Below are positions 1 to 10,950 of a stretch of 64,000 bases of DNA, piece by piece. Origin of the DNA: Micropterix aruncella. Taxonomy: Eukaryota; Arthropoda; Insecta; Lepidoptera; Micropterigidae. Every line of letters begins with the position of its first letter. Positions within the stretch are counted from its first letter, which is position 1. The translations under genes were made by a program, and so were the position numbers. The stretch spans positions 5,615,281 to 5,679,280 of the forward strand of contig OX155967.1 of the NCBI GenBank assembly GCA_944548615.1. The letters run 5' to 3'. The notes under the pieces are model-generated. The model had not been told where the DNA came from, did not search any database, and saw nothing but the letters and a program-made list of their open reading frames with translations.

Positions 1-444
1 ACCTTTCCACGATTCCACACATGAAAAATTCCGATCAATAAGAAATGACAGCGAAACAAATGAAGAATTTATTTAAAAGAAGAAATAGCTTGGCTTTGAA
101 TGATATTCAATTTAGACACAACTCAAACCGAACTTATCCGAGTTCAAAGTTGTCAGTGGAAAAAAAGGCATTTGTATAGGTTAGCTAACATAATATTTTA
201 ACTTTTTTACATATCACATGTATATCTATATATCAATTCCATTGTTTAAAGTAATTATATACTTTATCAATTGTCCAGCATTTCAGTCGACTATTTTATC
301 ATTACTGCATATAATATCCGATATTTAGTGTAAGCCACGCATTATTCAAATTTACTAAATATTTACTCAACAACAAAACATTTACTCCAAAATTTCTTCT
401 TTAAAACAAAGAATGTATACTTATAGGCAAAAGGATGTATGTAT
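1..444. other. AT-rich DNA, no gene seen
   Basis: I see no coding region, RNA gene or repeat family that I can name. The stretch is AT-rich with short homopolymers and frequent stops in all frames. Confidence 0.5.
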
Positions 445-449
445 CTTGC

Positions 450-571
450 TGTTTCGATTGACAGAATTGCAATGAAATTCCGTTAATTATATCCCAACAG
501 AAATGTGACCCGGCCGGTAATCGAACCTTACAATGTAAGATCAGGCGACGTAACCATGCCACCTGGCCATG
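450..571 (-). mobile_element. tRNA-derived SINE, partial
   Basis: On the minus strand this matches the tRNA-like head and the following body of the full-length SINE at 35326-35606, including the TTAACGGAATT motif and the GGTTCGATTACC version of the pol III B box. Several bases before the B box (the GTCCCGG part) are missing, and the 3' tail is absent, so the copy is truncated and decayed. Confidence 0.75.
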
Positions 572-654
572 TAGTGCGATTGGAGTGCATGAATTGGTTT
601 CTTCTTGCCCTGCTCGATCGCATCGATCTTTTCATCGCCATATGTTAAAAACCT

Positions 655-2022
655 ACGCATCGCAAAGTTCATTACTATACAGAGCCAATCATAGCTGACA
701 TCTTAAGTATCGACATATAAGACTCATGAGAACCAGTTATAATAATTCAGTTTATAAAATTGTGAAATTTCGCAATAAAGACTAGAAATAAATAAACAGA
801 TAAACATACGATATATTAACATTTGTTATATATAACATCCCTAGTGTTTTAAATGAAGTCCGCTTACATTCGTGCGTACCTATATAAGACCAGTCAAAGC
901 TTTAATACAGACTTCTTAAGTGTCGACATATAAGACTCCTCAAAAACCTCATAATATTATATTTCAGTTTTTAAAATTGTGAAATTTCACAATAAAGAGT
1001 AGAAACAAACAAACATACTGTATATTTGCATTTCTTATCAATGACATCCCTAGTGTTTTAAATGAAGTCCGCTTACATTCGTGCACTCCTATATAGGGCC
1101 AATCATAGCTTTAATACAGATTTCTGAAGTGTCGACATAAAAGCCTCCTCAAAACCCTCATATAAAAATTTAGTTTAAAACATTGTGAAATTTCACAATA
1201 AAGAGTAGAAACAAACAAACAAATAAACATATTCTATAATCTACTCCCTACAGAATTTAAACAGCTGAAGGACATAAAATTAAAAAAAAAACATCAAGGA
1301 GATGCTGATAGGCCACCCTTTCTATAATCTGGCCGAATTTGAGGGCCATGATTTTTCAAATATTGTGACCATTTAAATTACTAAAAAAAAGTAGAGCCTT
1401 ATTGTCCGATTATTTTATATGGTCTTATATCTGTACTTTTAGTTTAAAATGCATAACATAGATTTAATTTGATTATTTAACATTTTACTGACAATTTGAA
1501 TATTACGATGAATAATTTTACTACGTATCCTTTCGAATTACTAACTACTTCAAATATTATGCTTCTATTTTGATTATTTATATTTATAGTTTGACAATCT
1601 AGTAGTTAATTCTTGACTACCTATGTATGTTCAGTAAAGAATAGTAACGAAACTTACTACCTAACACAATTATTTTGATACGTCCAAGAGCGGTCTTTAG
1701 CTGTCAATTGGACACGACGAAATGTAATGTAATGTAATGTAACATACGATATATTTATATTTCTTGTCGATGACATACCTAAGGTTTTAAATGAAGTCTG
1801 CTTACATTCGTGGATTTGTAGATAGGGTCAATCACAGCTTTAATACAAACTTCTTAAGTGTCGATATATAAGACTTCCAAAAAATCTGATATTATAAATC
1901 AGTTTTTAAAATTGTGAAATTTCGCAATAAAGAATAGAAACAAACGATCAAATAACCATACGATATATTTACAGTTCTTATCGATGACATTCCTAGTGTT
2001 TTAAATGAAGTCCGCTTACGTC
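655..2022 (+). repeat. Diverged ~210-bp tandem repeat array
   Basis: Units recur at about 655-805, 806-1013, 1014-1225, 1742-1962 and 1963-2022. Each carries CCTAGTGTTTTAAATGAAGT, then CCGCTTACATTCGTG, CTTAAGTGTCGACATATAAG, and ends with GTGAAATTTCRCAATAAAG plus AAACAAAC. That last part resembles the 3' end of the SINE family seen at 35.5 and 61.6 kb. Units are clearly diverged. The array is interrupted at 1226-1741 by a retroelement fragment. It may be an internally repeated retroelement 3' region or a small satellite. Confidence 0.7.
1226..1741 (+). mobile_element. Non-LTR retrotransposon 3' end, truncated
   Basis: The first ~150 bp translate as a degraded C-terminal RT tail (LPTEFKQLKDIKLKK and, after a frameshift, an IGHPFYNLAEFEG-like string). 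The 3' untranslated part contains GGACACGACGAAATGTAATG and ends in a (ATGTA)n tail at 1720-1741. Related 3' sequences occur at 33395-33545 and 34425-34550, and a related RT tail lies reversed at 8600-8850. The copy interrupts the tandem array around it, so it is younger than the array. Confidence 0.7.
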
Positions 2023-2354
2023 ACGCAGCGCATAGTCGGTGCAATCGCAACAGTAGCAAGGTGAAAAATGCAGGCATTGAAACAATGGATAACGTAATAA
2101 GTGATAGCGATTTTGCAAGTGCGACCTTGCAACAGCAATCAGGAAGATGCTAGTTCCGGAAGAAGAGATCCAGTCGCGTGATCTGGGATTGGCGGCGATC
2201 TATCTAACAATTAATAGATCATAGTGATCAACTTCCTTGCGCAACACTCTATATCTTATGCACTTTTTCTATCCTCATTGAATGTCGATATTGTAGTAAT
2301 GCTGTATTTTGTATATAGTAGTAGTCGATATTGTAGTGTAGTATATTGTAGTAG
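2023..2354. other. Unassigned, ends in TA-rich tandem motif
   Basis: 2023-2230 is less AT-rich than its surroundings and unassigned; no long ORF is open. 2285-2354 repeats variants of GTCGATATTGTAGTA, which resume at 3130-3190 on the far side of the inserted TIR element. Confidence 0.5.
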
Positions 2355-2358
2355 TATT

Positions 2359-3121
2359 CTGCCGTCGTAAATGAAAACACAGTAACTTGAAAAAAGACGT
2401 TTTGAGAAAAACGCGGTCAAAGTTCAGTTGTTAAATATTTGTTTTCATGAACAAATTAACCTATTTAGATAATTTCTTTTCATCTTTAATGTTAAAAAAT
2501 ACCCAGTTAGAACTTCAATTCTGCATAAAAATATATATTTAATATATAATTGTTTAATTGATTAAATTATATATTGTGTTTTAAATTAGGAAAATAATTT
2601 GATAAATTTTATATTTTTAAGCTATAACACCGTAACTGAGTGGTTACTGTGTTAGAACACAGTTATGGGTAAATTTTACCCATAACTGTGTTCTAACCAT
2701 GTAAAATAAATATATTTTTTTAATAAATAAAAAACTGCAGGCACTTTAAACACAGTAATTGAGATACTGTGATTAATTCGTGTATTAATAAATTTTACCT
2801 AAAACCACAGTATCTGAAGAAGCCGTGTTGTAACCAAACAAAAATATTTCTTAAATACTTACAAGTATTAAAAAAGATCACAGTATATAATAACTTACTG
2901 TATTTTAATTAAAAAAAATATACATACTGTGTTTTTTATTTAAAATATTCGGTTTTTTTTTAAATACTGGGTGTTTTATCTGAGGTTACTAATCTCGGTA
3001 AATATCCATCGACAGACAAACCGAAAAATTTGCCTTATAGTACTCCAACTCGTGATTTTAAAAAACCAATCGTGTATAAACAGAGTAAATGAAGTTACTG
3101 TGTTTTCATTTACGACGGCAG
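2359..3121. mobile_element. 763-bp TIR element (MITE-like)
   Basis: Both ends carry the same 30-bp perfect terminal inverted repeat starting CTGCCGTCGTAAATGAAAAC. It is flanked by a 4-bp duplication TATT (2355-2358 and 3122-3125), and the flanking sequence rejoins cleanly as AGTAGTATTGTAC. No transposase ORF is present, so it is non-autonomous. The inside is unusually rich in ACTGTG/CACAGT motifs in both orientations and holds a 47-bp palindrome. The 4-bp TATT duplication and the end sequence do not let me assign a superfamily. Confidence 0.85.
2651..2697. repeat. 47-bp perfect palindrome
   Basis: Two perfect 23-nt arms (beginning GTTAGAACACAGTTATGGG) surround a single central base. It sits inside the TIR element and is present again, unchanged, at 6526-6572 within a copied fragment of this element. 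Confidence 0.9.
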
Positions 3122-3125
3122 TATT

Positions 3126-3900
3126 GTACTAGTTGTATTAGGGTAGTTGTACATATTGTATTGTGGTAGTCGATATTGTAGTAATGTTGAATAACTCAAC
3201 GAGACAATTCCAACTTAATAGATATGTATGTAAATTGAGGAGGGAATAGATTTGGAAGCGCCAAAATAAAAACAAGAAAGATTTCAACTGTAAAGGTCTA
3301 AATATATAAACATAGAGGTTTAGAGATGTATGTGATTAAACTTTTTTTTAATACTCTACTACGATTATATCTGTCGAGTAATACGAGAAGAAATATCGAT
3401 TAAAACGACCCAAAATGGCTTACGGTTTTTATATTACAATTTTGAAGATAACATATGAAGGGACACGGAGAATTAAAATGAATATCGACTTTTAAACATA
3501 TTCGGTAAATCCATTTTTAAATTTAAATTACATTTATTACAAATACAAAATTACAAAAATTACAAGAAAAAAATATGTTTTGTTTGTAAATATATTCAGC
3601 CGCAGAAAAAAGGCAAACATATATAAAACTATAATAATAACAATGAAAATATTGGAAACTAAAAGTTTCGAATAAAAATACATTTTACTTAATTTAAACC
3701 ACAGAAAAAAATATTGAAAGGTAGAAAAGCCATTGCCCTTGTTAGATATTTCACATCACATTTCCTCCCCAGACTCAACCGAAAGGTCATCGAAGTACCC
3801 CACCTCTAGACCTGCTAGGCAAAGAATGATTAAGGTCCACCGTACGCGTCGCCGCGTGGACCTTGATAGTTCTTTCCCGACACACGTTTTCTTCTCCCTT
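3126..3900. other. Unassigned, AT-rich
   Basis: No gene recognised. The open frame from 3733 is short and lacks recognisable similarity. At 3832-3864 there is a small stem (AAGGTCCAC paired with GTGGACCTT), and the second arm with its neighbours recurs at 4690-4745, so this region is part of an older repeat into which the next element inserted. Confidence 0.45.
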
Positions 3901-3907
3901 CAATTAA

Positions 3908-4463
3908 GGCGACATGATACCTGGGAACGACCATATCTGAGGAATTTTAGTTTTATGAGTTTTTTGAAAAATATAATCATTAATTTAAAAAAAAATCTAA
4001 GTGAATCCCTCGATATGGAACCAATTTAAAATTTGAACTCAAAAAAGTTGCTCATTGCCTTGGACATTAAGGCTTTAAACTGACTTCGAAAACTTTCAGG
4101 TGCGCTTACTCCTACAATGTAAGCGGTGAGTATATTTTATTATAATTTTATTATATTGGCTGGTTAATTCTCTAGGGCAGCACTTAGCCACATTTTTATT
4201 TAGGCCCTAAATTAATTACAATTAATTAAAACGTGAGAGCGCTCTGAGAGTTTCGCTAAATATGCTTTGCCATTAACATCCTAATACCACCACTGCGTAA
4301 AGATATTTATTCTGTGCTAGCGCTGCGGACCATCTAGTATGCGTCTGGTTCCCGGCGCTAGCGGACGCTGGATTTTTATTGGTCAAACCCTACACAATTG
4401 ACTCCGCCTATTTTTTTCGCGTGTCCGCCCATTTCGTATTATTTTCTGAGGTATCATGTCGCC
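3908..4463. mobile_element. piggyBac-like MITE, copy 1
   Basis: Terminal inverted repeats GGCGACATGATACCT are flanked on both sides by TTAA (3904-3907, 4464-4467), the target duplication of the piggyBac superfamily. The 556-bp inside has no transposase. A close second copy lies at 13989-14565. Superfamily assignment rests on the TTAA duplication alone. Confidence 0.8.
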
Positions 4464-5040
4464 TTAAGGGCAGACTACGATCATTCTTTCGAAAATCAAT
4501 CCAATCCTCGATTCATTTGGAAACAAGCCACAAGGTGGCATTAGTGTCTCATTTTCAAAAAAAAAGAAACTGTTTTTGCCCGTAGCCCTTCATATTCCTC
4601 TGTCAGTTTATGAAGAATAAACAATCTGTCAGATATTCTTATTTTGTACTAACATTCAGCAAACAAATCAGCACAGCTGAAATTTTGCACCGTCACCGCG
4701 TGGACCTTGATCGCTCTTTCCCGTCAAACGTTTTCTTCTCCTTCCAGTTACGGGCAGAGAAAACAATTTGCACAGGTGCATTTTAATGAAGAGCTTATTT
4801 ACTCTGAGAGGGTTTTAATTCAATTACAACGTTTTGAGGTTATTGTCTTTGAAACTAAATAGGTTTCTACGTTTGTCGGAAAATGCTTAAAATGGGTGAC
4901 AATATATCCCAGCAAAAGCAACTTTTACATTCCCACTGGCGGCTTGCACCCGGAGCGCACAGTAATATTATTTTCTAATTCGAACGCATCCTAAAATCCA
5001 TACCAAATATCTCATTATTACCATAGATACATAGACGACT
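4464..5040. repeat. Repeat shared with 14566-14760, then unassigned
   Basis: The first ~190 bp after the MITE (with CAAGCCACAAGGTGG and CCCGTAGCCCTTCATATTCC) match the sequence right of the second MITE copy at 14566-14750. Homology therefore continues past the TIR, so a larger repeat containing the MITE was copied. 4690-4745 repeats part of 3850-3900. The remainder shows nothing recognisable. Confidence 0.6.
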
Positions 5041-5089
5041 GTTAAAATAATTTCCCGCGTCATTTCACGGATATTTCTGGTAAATTCCT

Positions 5090-5310
5090 TTTTCGAATTT
5101 CTCATATTTATTCATAATTATCTAAACGTTTCACAAAAGGAGATTACAATATTCTATATATAAAATTTCAATGCGACCATTGCACAGTTATTCTTTTTAT
5201 GATTGCTATAGTAGTTCCATAGTTATAGTACTTTTTGTCGAGCGCGGCGATATTGCAAGAAATTCCAATAAATTGCCGCGGTCTGCCATGAAATTATGCC
5301 GCTACTTTAA
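5090..5310 (+). repeat. Dispersed repeat K, copy 1
   Basis: About 215 bp including CGAATTTCTCATATTTATTC and TAGTTCCATAGTTATAGTAC match 35640-35845 in the same orientation with scattered differences. No coding potential is visible. Part of the upstream match (TTTCTGGTAAA) recurs before the SINE at 35.1 kb, so the SINE inserted into the other copy. Confidence 0.65.
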
Positions 5311-6180
5311 ATGGTATTTAGTCATAATATATTCTGTAGTATACTTTACTATGCCGTAAGATAGCGATCAAATAAGTGTTATAGCTAAAATAAAAAAAGT
5401 ATCTGACGCACTGTTTATATCGTAATGTCGCAAATACCTAATCTAGATAATATTTATTCATTAAGATGCAGAAATCAAACTATTGATATATTTTTTTAAA
5501 AGTAGGTCACAGCCTAGTTGTATGATATTATAAAAGAAGCGAACAAAAGAGGAATACCTCATCAAAATCGACAAACAGTCTGGGAAGACTTTGGTAAAAT
5601 AACGTGTCAAAACTGTTCATTGGGTCGAACAAGTAAGCAAATAATATTGGTTGACAAACTGTTGTGCGTTTACCTATATAATTATCTGCAACTGTAAAAT
5701 TCGTATGCGTAACGCATTCTAATGTAGAGAAAGCAAGTGAAAAATACATAGGCGAAAACATACAAGAAGAAACGGATCTTACCTCGTCATACGAGTATAT
5801 GCAAATTTGACTGGATTCAAACTTTACTGTGTGGCAAATTAACGGTATTCGACCATAACAGATGCGATTTCTAGTTACTACGGTCTTTTTTACCATTTTT
5901 ACTAAAAAAACGGACACACAGAAAATGTGTATTCTAAACTCTGAATAAATGAACAAACTGAAAAAAGTCGCAACATGATCAGTAAAGTCGTTATGTCGAC
6001 AAAACTATTTAAATATTCCCAGTAAAAAAGTGTCTTAATTGTTTAATGGACAGTGTGAAGGTGAGTGAATAATTAGGCTAAACTATACATATTTTTCAAA
6101 AATAATTCATTGACGTCATAAAATATTAAATTCTTGTTCATGATTTATAGGTATTCTTGATTATTTTGTTTTATATTACA
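5311..6180. other. No gene recognised
   Basis: The 142-codon open frame on the minus strand at 5528-5956 has no motif or composition that I can tie to a protein family and sits in AT-rich DNA; I regard it as chance. No repeat match was found for the rest. Confidence 0.4.
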
Positions 6181-6366
6181 ATCACTAGCTAACCCAACGA
6201 ACTTCGTACCGCCTAACAGTCAATGAATGTCGTGTTACAGATTAGCTGAACTTAATTTATGATTTTATTAAAATAATACAATGAATACAAAATAAATATT
6301 AAGTTCACTACTTTTTAAAGATATGTAATAACAGAAAAAGAAATATAAAAGTACAAAAATTTAGTA

Positions 6367-6423
6367 TATCAATTGCGTGTCAGCAAGACATAATAATTAT
6401 GTCTTGCTGACACGCAATTGATA
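6367..6423. repeat. 57-bp perfect palindrome
   Basis: Two perfect 28-nt arms (starting TATCAATTGCGTGTCAGCAA) around one central A. The first arm is ordinary Helitron sequence; the second is its inverted copy and runs directly into the 252-bp insert. Confidence 0.9.
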
Positions 6424-6672
6424 ATTGTTTAATTGATTAAATTATATATTGTGTTTTAAATTAGGAAAATAATTTGATAAATTTTATATTTTTAAGCTAT
6501 AACACCGTAACTGAGTGGTTACTGTGTTAGAACACAGTTATGGGTAAATTTTACCCATAACTGTGTTCTAACCATGTAAAATAAATATATTTTTTTAATA
6601 AATAAAAAACTGCAGGCACTTTAAACACAGTAATTGAGATACTGTGATTAATTCGTGTATTAATAAATTTTA
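6421..6672 (+). repeat. 252-bp exact copy of part of the 2.4-3.1 kb TIR element
   Basis: As read base by base this equals 2546-2797 without a mismatch, in the same orientation, 3875 bp away. It includes the 47-bp palindrome but neither TIR, so it did not arrive by transposase cut-and-paste. It is bounded by two copies of a Helitron segment containing AGAAATATAAAAGTAC. Confidence 0.9.
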
Positions 6673-7215
6673 ATGTACAACAGAAACTGTAATAACAGAA
6701 ATAGAAATATAAAAGTACAAAAATTTAGTATATCAATTGCGTGTCAGCAAGACATAATAATTATGTCTTGCTAGCTTGTCTTGTCTTAATTATGTCTTGA
6801 GCTTGGCTTAATTATGTCTTGAATTAAACTATTTACATATTGTGCAGCATGGGATGCACTCGGTTTAATTCTCTTTATTGAAGCACCTTGTGATATACGA
6901 CATTTTTTGTTTTTTTATCAGGCGCAAGAACAAATAAAGCGGATGATTTACCGATACTTGAAAATGCCACATACAACTGACCATGAGAAAAACACGGATT
7001 TACATTTTGTATAAGAAAATGTTTTTCTTTTATTTTAATTTTCGTCAATTTTGGAATTTTTGTTTTTAATAGTTATTCTGCTATTCGGGACGGAGACAAA
7101 CACGACAAATCAAAAACCATTAAAGTCGGTCCAGCCGTTCTCAAGTTATAAGTGGTCGAACAAACCCGACTTTGTTTATATATATATACTACTGTGAAAA
7201 AGTCTTCGAACAGTT

Positions 7216-7866
7216 TACCCACAAAATAAAAGAGGTGTCGTATTTTTGAAAGTAACTAAGTGAGCCCATTCCTTTTTTTTGGCTTGAGTTTTTTTTTGAC
7301 CTCAAGGATGAGACCACTTTATAGTGCTCTGATTATTCATCAATCTTTTTACGTCTTCCACTCCTCGGACAGTCTTCGATTTGGCCAGTATTTTTGAATT
7401 TTTTGATCACATTATAGATACTACAAATAGATTTTTCAGTCATTTATTGGATTTTTCGCACTATTGGATAATAAAATATATTAAAAGAGTTCACAGGTCA
7501 ACAGCAATATAAACAATTTTCCACGGCAGGGTTAAACGACTGTATTTCGTTTTTTTTTTTTTTAATATTCGCAGAGAGAATCAAAAACCATTTCACAATA
7601 ACCGTTTTGCGACGTACTCAATATGCAACCACTGAAAAATAACATTAGTAATTAATACAACCCCTTTTTCAGGTAATGACGAAAACGGCATTTTGTGAAA
7701 ATTTAACCATTGTCCACTCTTCTAATTGTTTCCCAACCCAGGTAGGTTGCAGAAATGTCTAATAAAGTTTTATGACTCCTCTGATGAATGAACAAGCCCG
7801 ACAAAAAAAGGAATGGGCGCACTTAGTTACTTTCAAAAATACGACACCTCGTTTATTTTGTGGGTA
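7216..7866. mobile_element. TIR element, Tc1/mariner-like MITE
   Basis: The ends form a ~65-bp imperfect inverted repeat starting TACCCACAAAATAAA and including GTCGTATTTTTGAAAGTAAC. The terminal TA is consistent with a TA target duplication. No intact ORF is present. It abuts a Helitron 5' truncation on its right side. Confidence 0.75.
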
Positions 7867-7867
7867 T

Positions 7868-8532
7868 TTGTGAGTGTCATAGGCTATATATTAATCCGTA
7901 TATGTCATAGGCTATATATTTTTTCGTGGTAGTCGGATTTGCAAAGTAAGTCAGAGAAAAACGGTCGAACGAAAACGTTTCTAAAATCGCATCGTTAAGG
8001 CACCGTTACCTGCCTTAATGATGTAAGATATATGATTAAGTTCTAGAGAAAAGTTGTAGAGCTTGGTAATGCCTACAGAAAAGTCAGCGACAGCATATGT
8101 CTAAATTTTTAATTTAAGTCACAAAAAGGATTTTTTTTTATGATAAAAAAATACTTTAAATCGTTAGGTCATGTTTATTGGTTATATTATTAACAATTAT
8201 AAATTCATATCAAAATAAGTAAATTTATCATCTCGAGTGTTTAAAACAAAAGACTTTTCCCTTTTACTGCATGTAATTTCCCTATTACTGCATAAATGGT
8301 TAAAGAGATAAGACACTCACAAATAAGACAGTCACAAGAGGACACTCACAAATAACGGTAATATAGTCAAATTGGCATGCAAATATATACATACACATGC
8401 AGTAAAAATAAAACCCTTCTTTTGGCAGTTAGGAAATAAATCATAGCACTCAGTACTAACCGAACGACACTCATAATTTCATCACAAGTAAAAAGTTTTA
8501 CCGCCCAACGAGATAGGCACGGGTCAGCTAGT
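7868..8532 (+). mobile_element. Non-autonomous Helitron, 5'-truncated
   Basis: It matches the two fuller copies at 18920-19620 and 50079-50903, with shared GTGGTAGTCGGATTTGCAAA and CGTTAGGTCATGTTTATTGG. It ends in a GC-rich hairpin region (CGCCCAACGA) followed by GGGTCAGCTAGT. The 5' TC end is missing because the copy starts at the neighbouring MITE. Confidence 0.8.
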
Positions 8533-8599
8533 GTAATATGAAAGCAATATAGTCAGACAAAAATTCCATGAATACCTACATAAAACTATTATATGAATG

Positions 8600-9250
8600 G
8601 GCACAATGTTTGAACAGTCATGGCCCTCGAATTCGGTCAGATTACATAAAAATTTAGCCTATCATCATCTTCTTAATGTATTTTTTTTTATTTCACGTAC
8701 TCCAACTGCTTAATAGCGACAGGAAGTAAATTATAGAATTTAATGCAAAGGTATAAAACGCTTTTCTATACATTTGCCATTCTTATTGGTACGCATAAAA
8801 GAGAGCTACCGCGGGTATGGTGAGAGTGAATGGTATATTATATTGTCTTTGACACCAATTAATCATTTATATCAAAGCTTCTTGGTTAAATTTGTTTCTC
8901 TTTTCAACCTGTAGATTTAAAAATATTAAGATTTTTTACTCCGACTATAATAGTTTTGTCGGCATAACGACTGTAATTGATCATGTAGTCACTCTTCATC
9001 AGTTTGCTCATTTTTTTTTTAATTTTAGATATATATTTTCTGTGTGACCGATGTTTTAAAAAATATATATTTTTTTTTGAATTTACGATATTCTACAGTA
9101 AAATGGACAACATGTACAATTAAAATGTTACAGATAGAAATCCAGTAGCAAAAAACTGATAACATAATATGCCAAAAATTGTGATCCTTTTTTAATGTCG
9201 CCTAACTAGGCTATAACCTGTTTTAAGGTAGACATTTAAATTGTTATTAC
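8600..9250 (-). mobile_element. Non-LTR RT C-terminal fragment and 3' region
   Basis: Read on the minus strand, 8600-8850 gives a broken RT C-terminal tail (YRKAFYTFALKFYNLLP and IKQLEYVK), the reverse of the fragment at 1226-1390. Around 9195-9235 CCTAACTAGGCTATAACCTG resembles the 3' untranslated sequence at 32640-32690. The copy is truncated and frameshifted. Confidence 0.55.
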
Positions 9251-10640
9251 TACGTGTATGAACCTATAAATAGACTAAGTAAAGAAAACACCATAATAAA
9301 ATTTTTAAAAACGTATATACTAATAGTTATTATCAATCTTATTAGCTGGACAAACAACGTAAAATTGAGAAAAATGGAATTCTTAACCATTAACATAATA
9401 AATAATAATGATATACAAATAGATAGTATTTAAACAACGGCGGAAACTGTTAGGCCCCAGATATCGCTTCCTTAAGGTTCTGCTTCAAGAGGGCATATAT
9501 TCACTTTAGTGATTTTAGCAATTTGAAAATATCTCAAAATTTAATTTTCAAGATCTTATTCCACGTATCGATAGGGGATTTAGCATCATTGCTTACCACG
9601 GAGAAAAGGGGTAGTCGAATAAAAAATCGCTGAGTCATGAAACTTATCATAGTGTTAGATCATAGTATCATATGTACAAGTTGCAAATTAGGAAAATTTT
9701 AGAAAAAATGATGGATATGAAACGATTAACGAAAAATGATCGTATTTTCTTTAAATCTTTAAAATAAATTTCTTTAATTCTTTACTGTTCTATTACCAAT
9801 TTTCTTAAAAGTCCTGTACGATACTGTGAGGTAATTATGACGATTTGATAAGTTTTATGACTTTGTCTTTTTTTTCGAGAGTGATTCGCATTGGCGTTTT
9901 GTATACAGAACTACCCATTTACCGGTCCCTTGCACCTACCTATGTAAAATATTTTTTTGGGGTCAGTTCATGGGCTTCCCAACTTCATCCAAACTAAGCC
10001 TAATGCTGGTTTTCCTTTTGATCACCAGGGGCTCAGAAATTGAAAACGCCAGCCCTTTTTGAAGCAATTGAATTGTCTATTGGCGGTTATCATTTGAAAC
10101 AGCGACTACTCTATATCAAAACAAAGTAGGTGTTTTTGGCAATATTTTCAGGAAGCGATAGTATCCGATGATCCAATTTAATTTTTTCATGATTATAGGA
10201 CATATTTTAACCGACGGTATTTATGCAGTTTAGCACACTCTCTACATTGAAGATGTTTTAATGTTACCTCACTATATCCGTCATACTTATTTCGAATCTA
10301 TAAAAATCTTAGCTTTAAATCTATAAATAAGTGAGATATACATAGTTGTTTAAACAAATGACAAAAACCTATATTTCCTTAGGCTTAGTTTATTAAATCA
10401 TTCATAAACAACTACATATATGGCGGTAGGTTAAGTTAGGTTTTTTAAAAAACCATCATAAACACCTATTCGGCGGTAGATTTAAATAGTTTTTAATTAT
10501 GGCAGAGTTAGTTAAACTGCATATATTCCAAAACGACTAGGTTTATATAAAAATGTAAATTTCTTTGTTTCGAAAAATTGCATAAAATGTGGTACTTAGG
10601 TACTTACGATTAGGGGTATTTTTTATTGGCCCTTTAAGTG
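9251..10640. other. Unassigned, AT-rich
   Basis: No gene or familiar element seen. At 10380-10520 a short imperfect duplication (AACACCTATTCGGCGGTAGA against AACTACATATATGGCGGTAG) is visible. This may be upstream or downstream non-coding DNA of C/EBP, but nothing in it decides that. Confidence 0.4.
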
Positions 10641-10685
10641 ATACATTAATATAAAAAAATCACGAAACTGACATTGGTTCATTAA

Positions 10686-10950
10686 GGGCTCTCTAGACGT
10701 CGCGGGCTAGGAGGGGATCGTAAACCGCAAGAAATTGGAAATATTTTTCAAAAATATTGACTAAAAATGCCTAATTTGTCATTCATCAATCAATTAGGTC
10801 TAATTAACGTGACTCCATGGTATAAACTACAAAATTAGGCGTTGTTGGTAAATATTTAAAAAATATATTTGCATAATTCCTGCGGTTTACGATCCCCTCT
10901 TAGAATGCGACGCAATGCTTGACAAGCATGCTTGATCGTCTAGAGAGCCC
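10686..10950. mobile_element. 265-bp MITE
   Basis: Outer inverted repeats GGGCTCTCTAGACG and inner inverted repeats GGGGATCGTAAACCGCA pair across an AT-rich centre. It contains no ORF. The flanks (TTAA on the left, CTTAC on the right) do not give a clean target duplication. Confidence 0.75.

Larger units (their letters stand above)
6184..7190 (-). mobile_element. Non-autonomous Helitron with internal rearrangement
   Basis: On the minus strand it ends in a GGCG..CGCC-type hairpin followed by CTAGT at 6184-6188, the standard Helitron 3' end, and starts near 7187 with TATATAAACAAAGTCGGGTT. It matches the plus-strand copy at 59847-60420 over most of its length. It has no Rep/helicase ORF. Relative to that copy it holds about 430 extra bp at about 6360-6815: a palindrome, a 252-bp piece of the TIR element at 2.4-3.1 kb, a repeated Helitron segment and several short inverted scraps. 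Confidence 0.8.

Noticed and set aside
655..2022. CRISPR array
   Set aside because: Regular spacing is due to a diverged ~210-bp tandem repeat in eukaryotic DNA; no short repeats with unique spacers and no cas genes.
5528..5956. 142-codon minus-strand open frame
   Set aside because: No recognisable motif, no neighbouring exon, AT-rich; length is within chance for such DNA.
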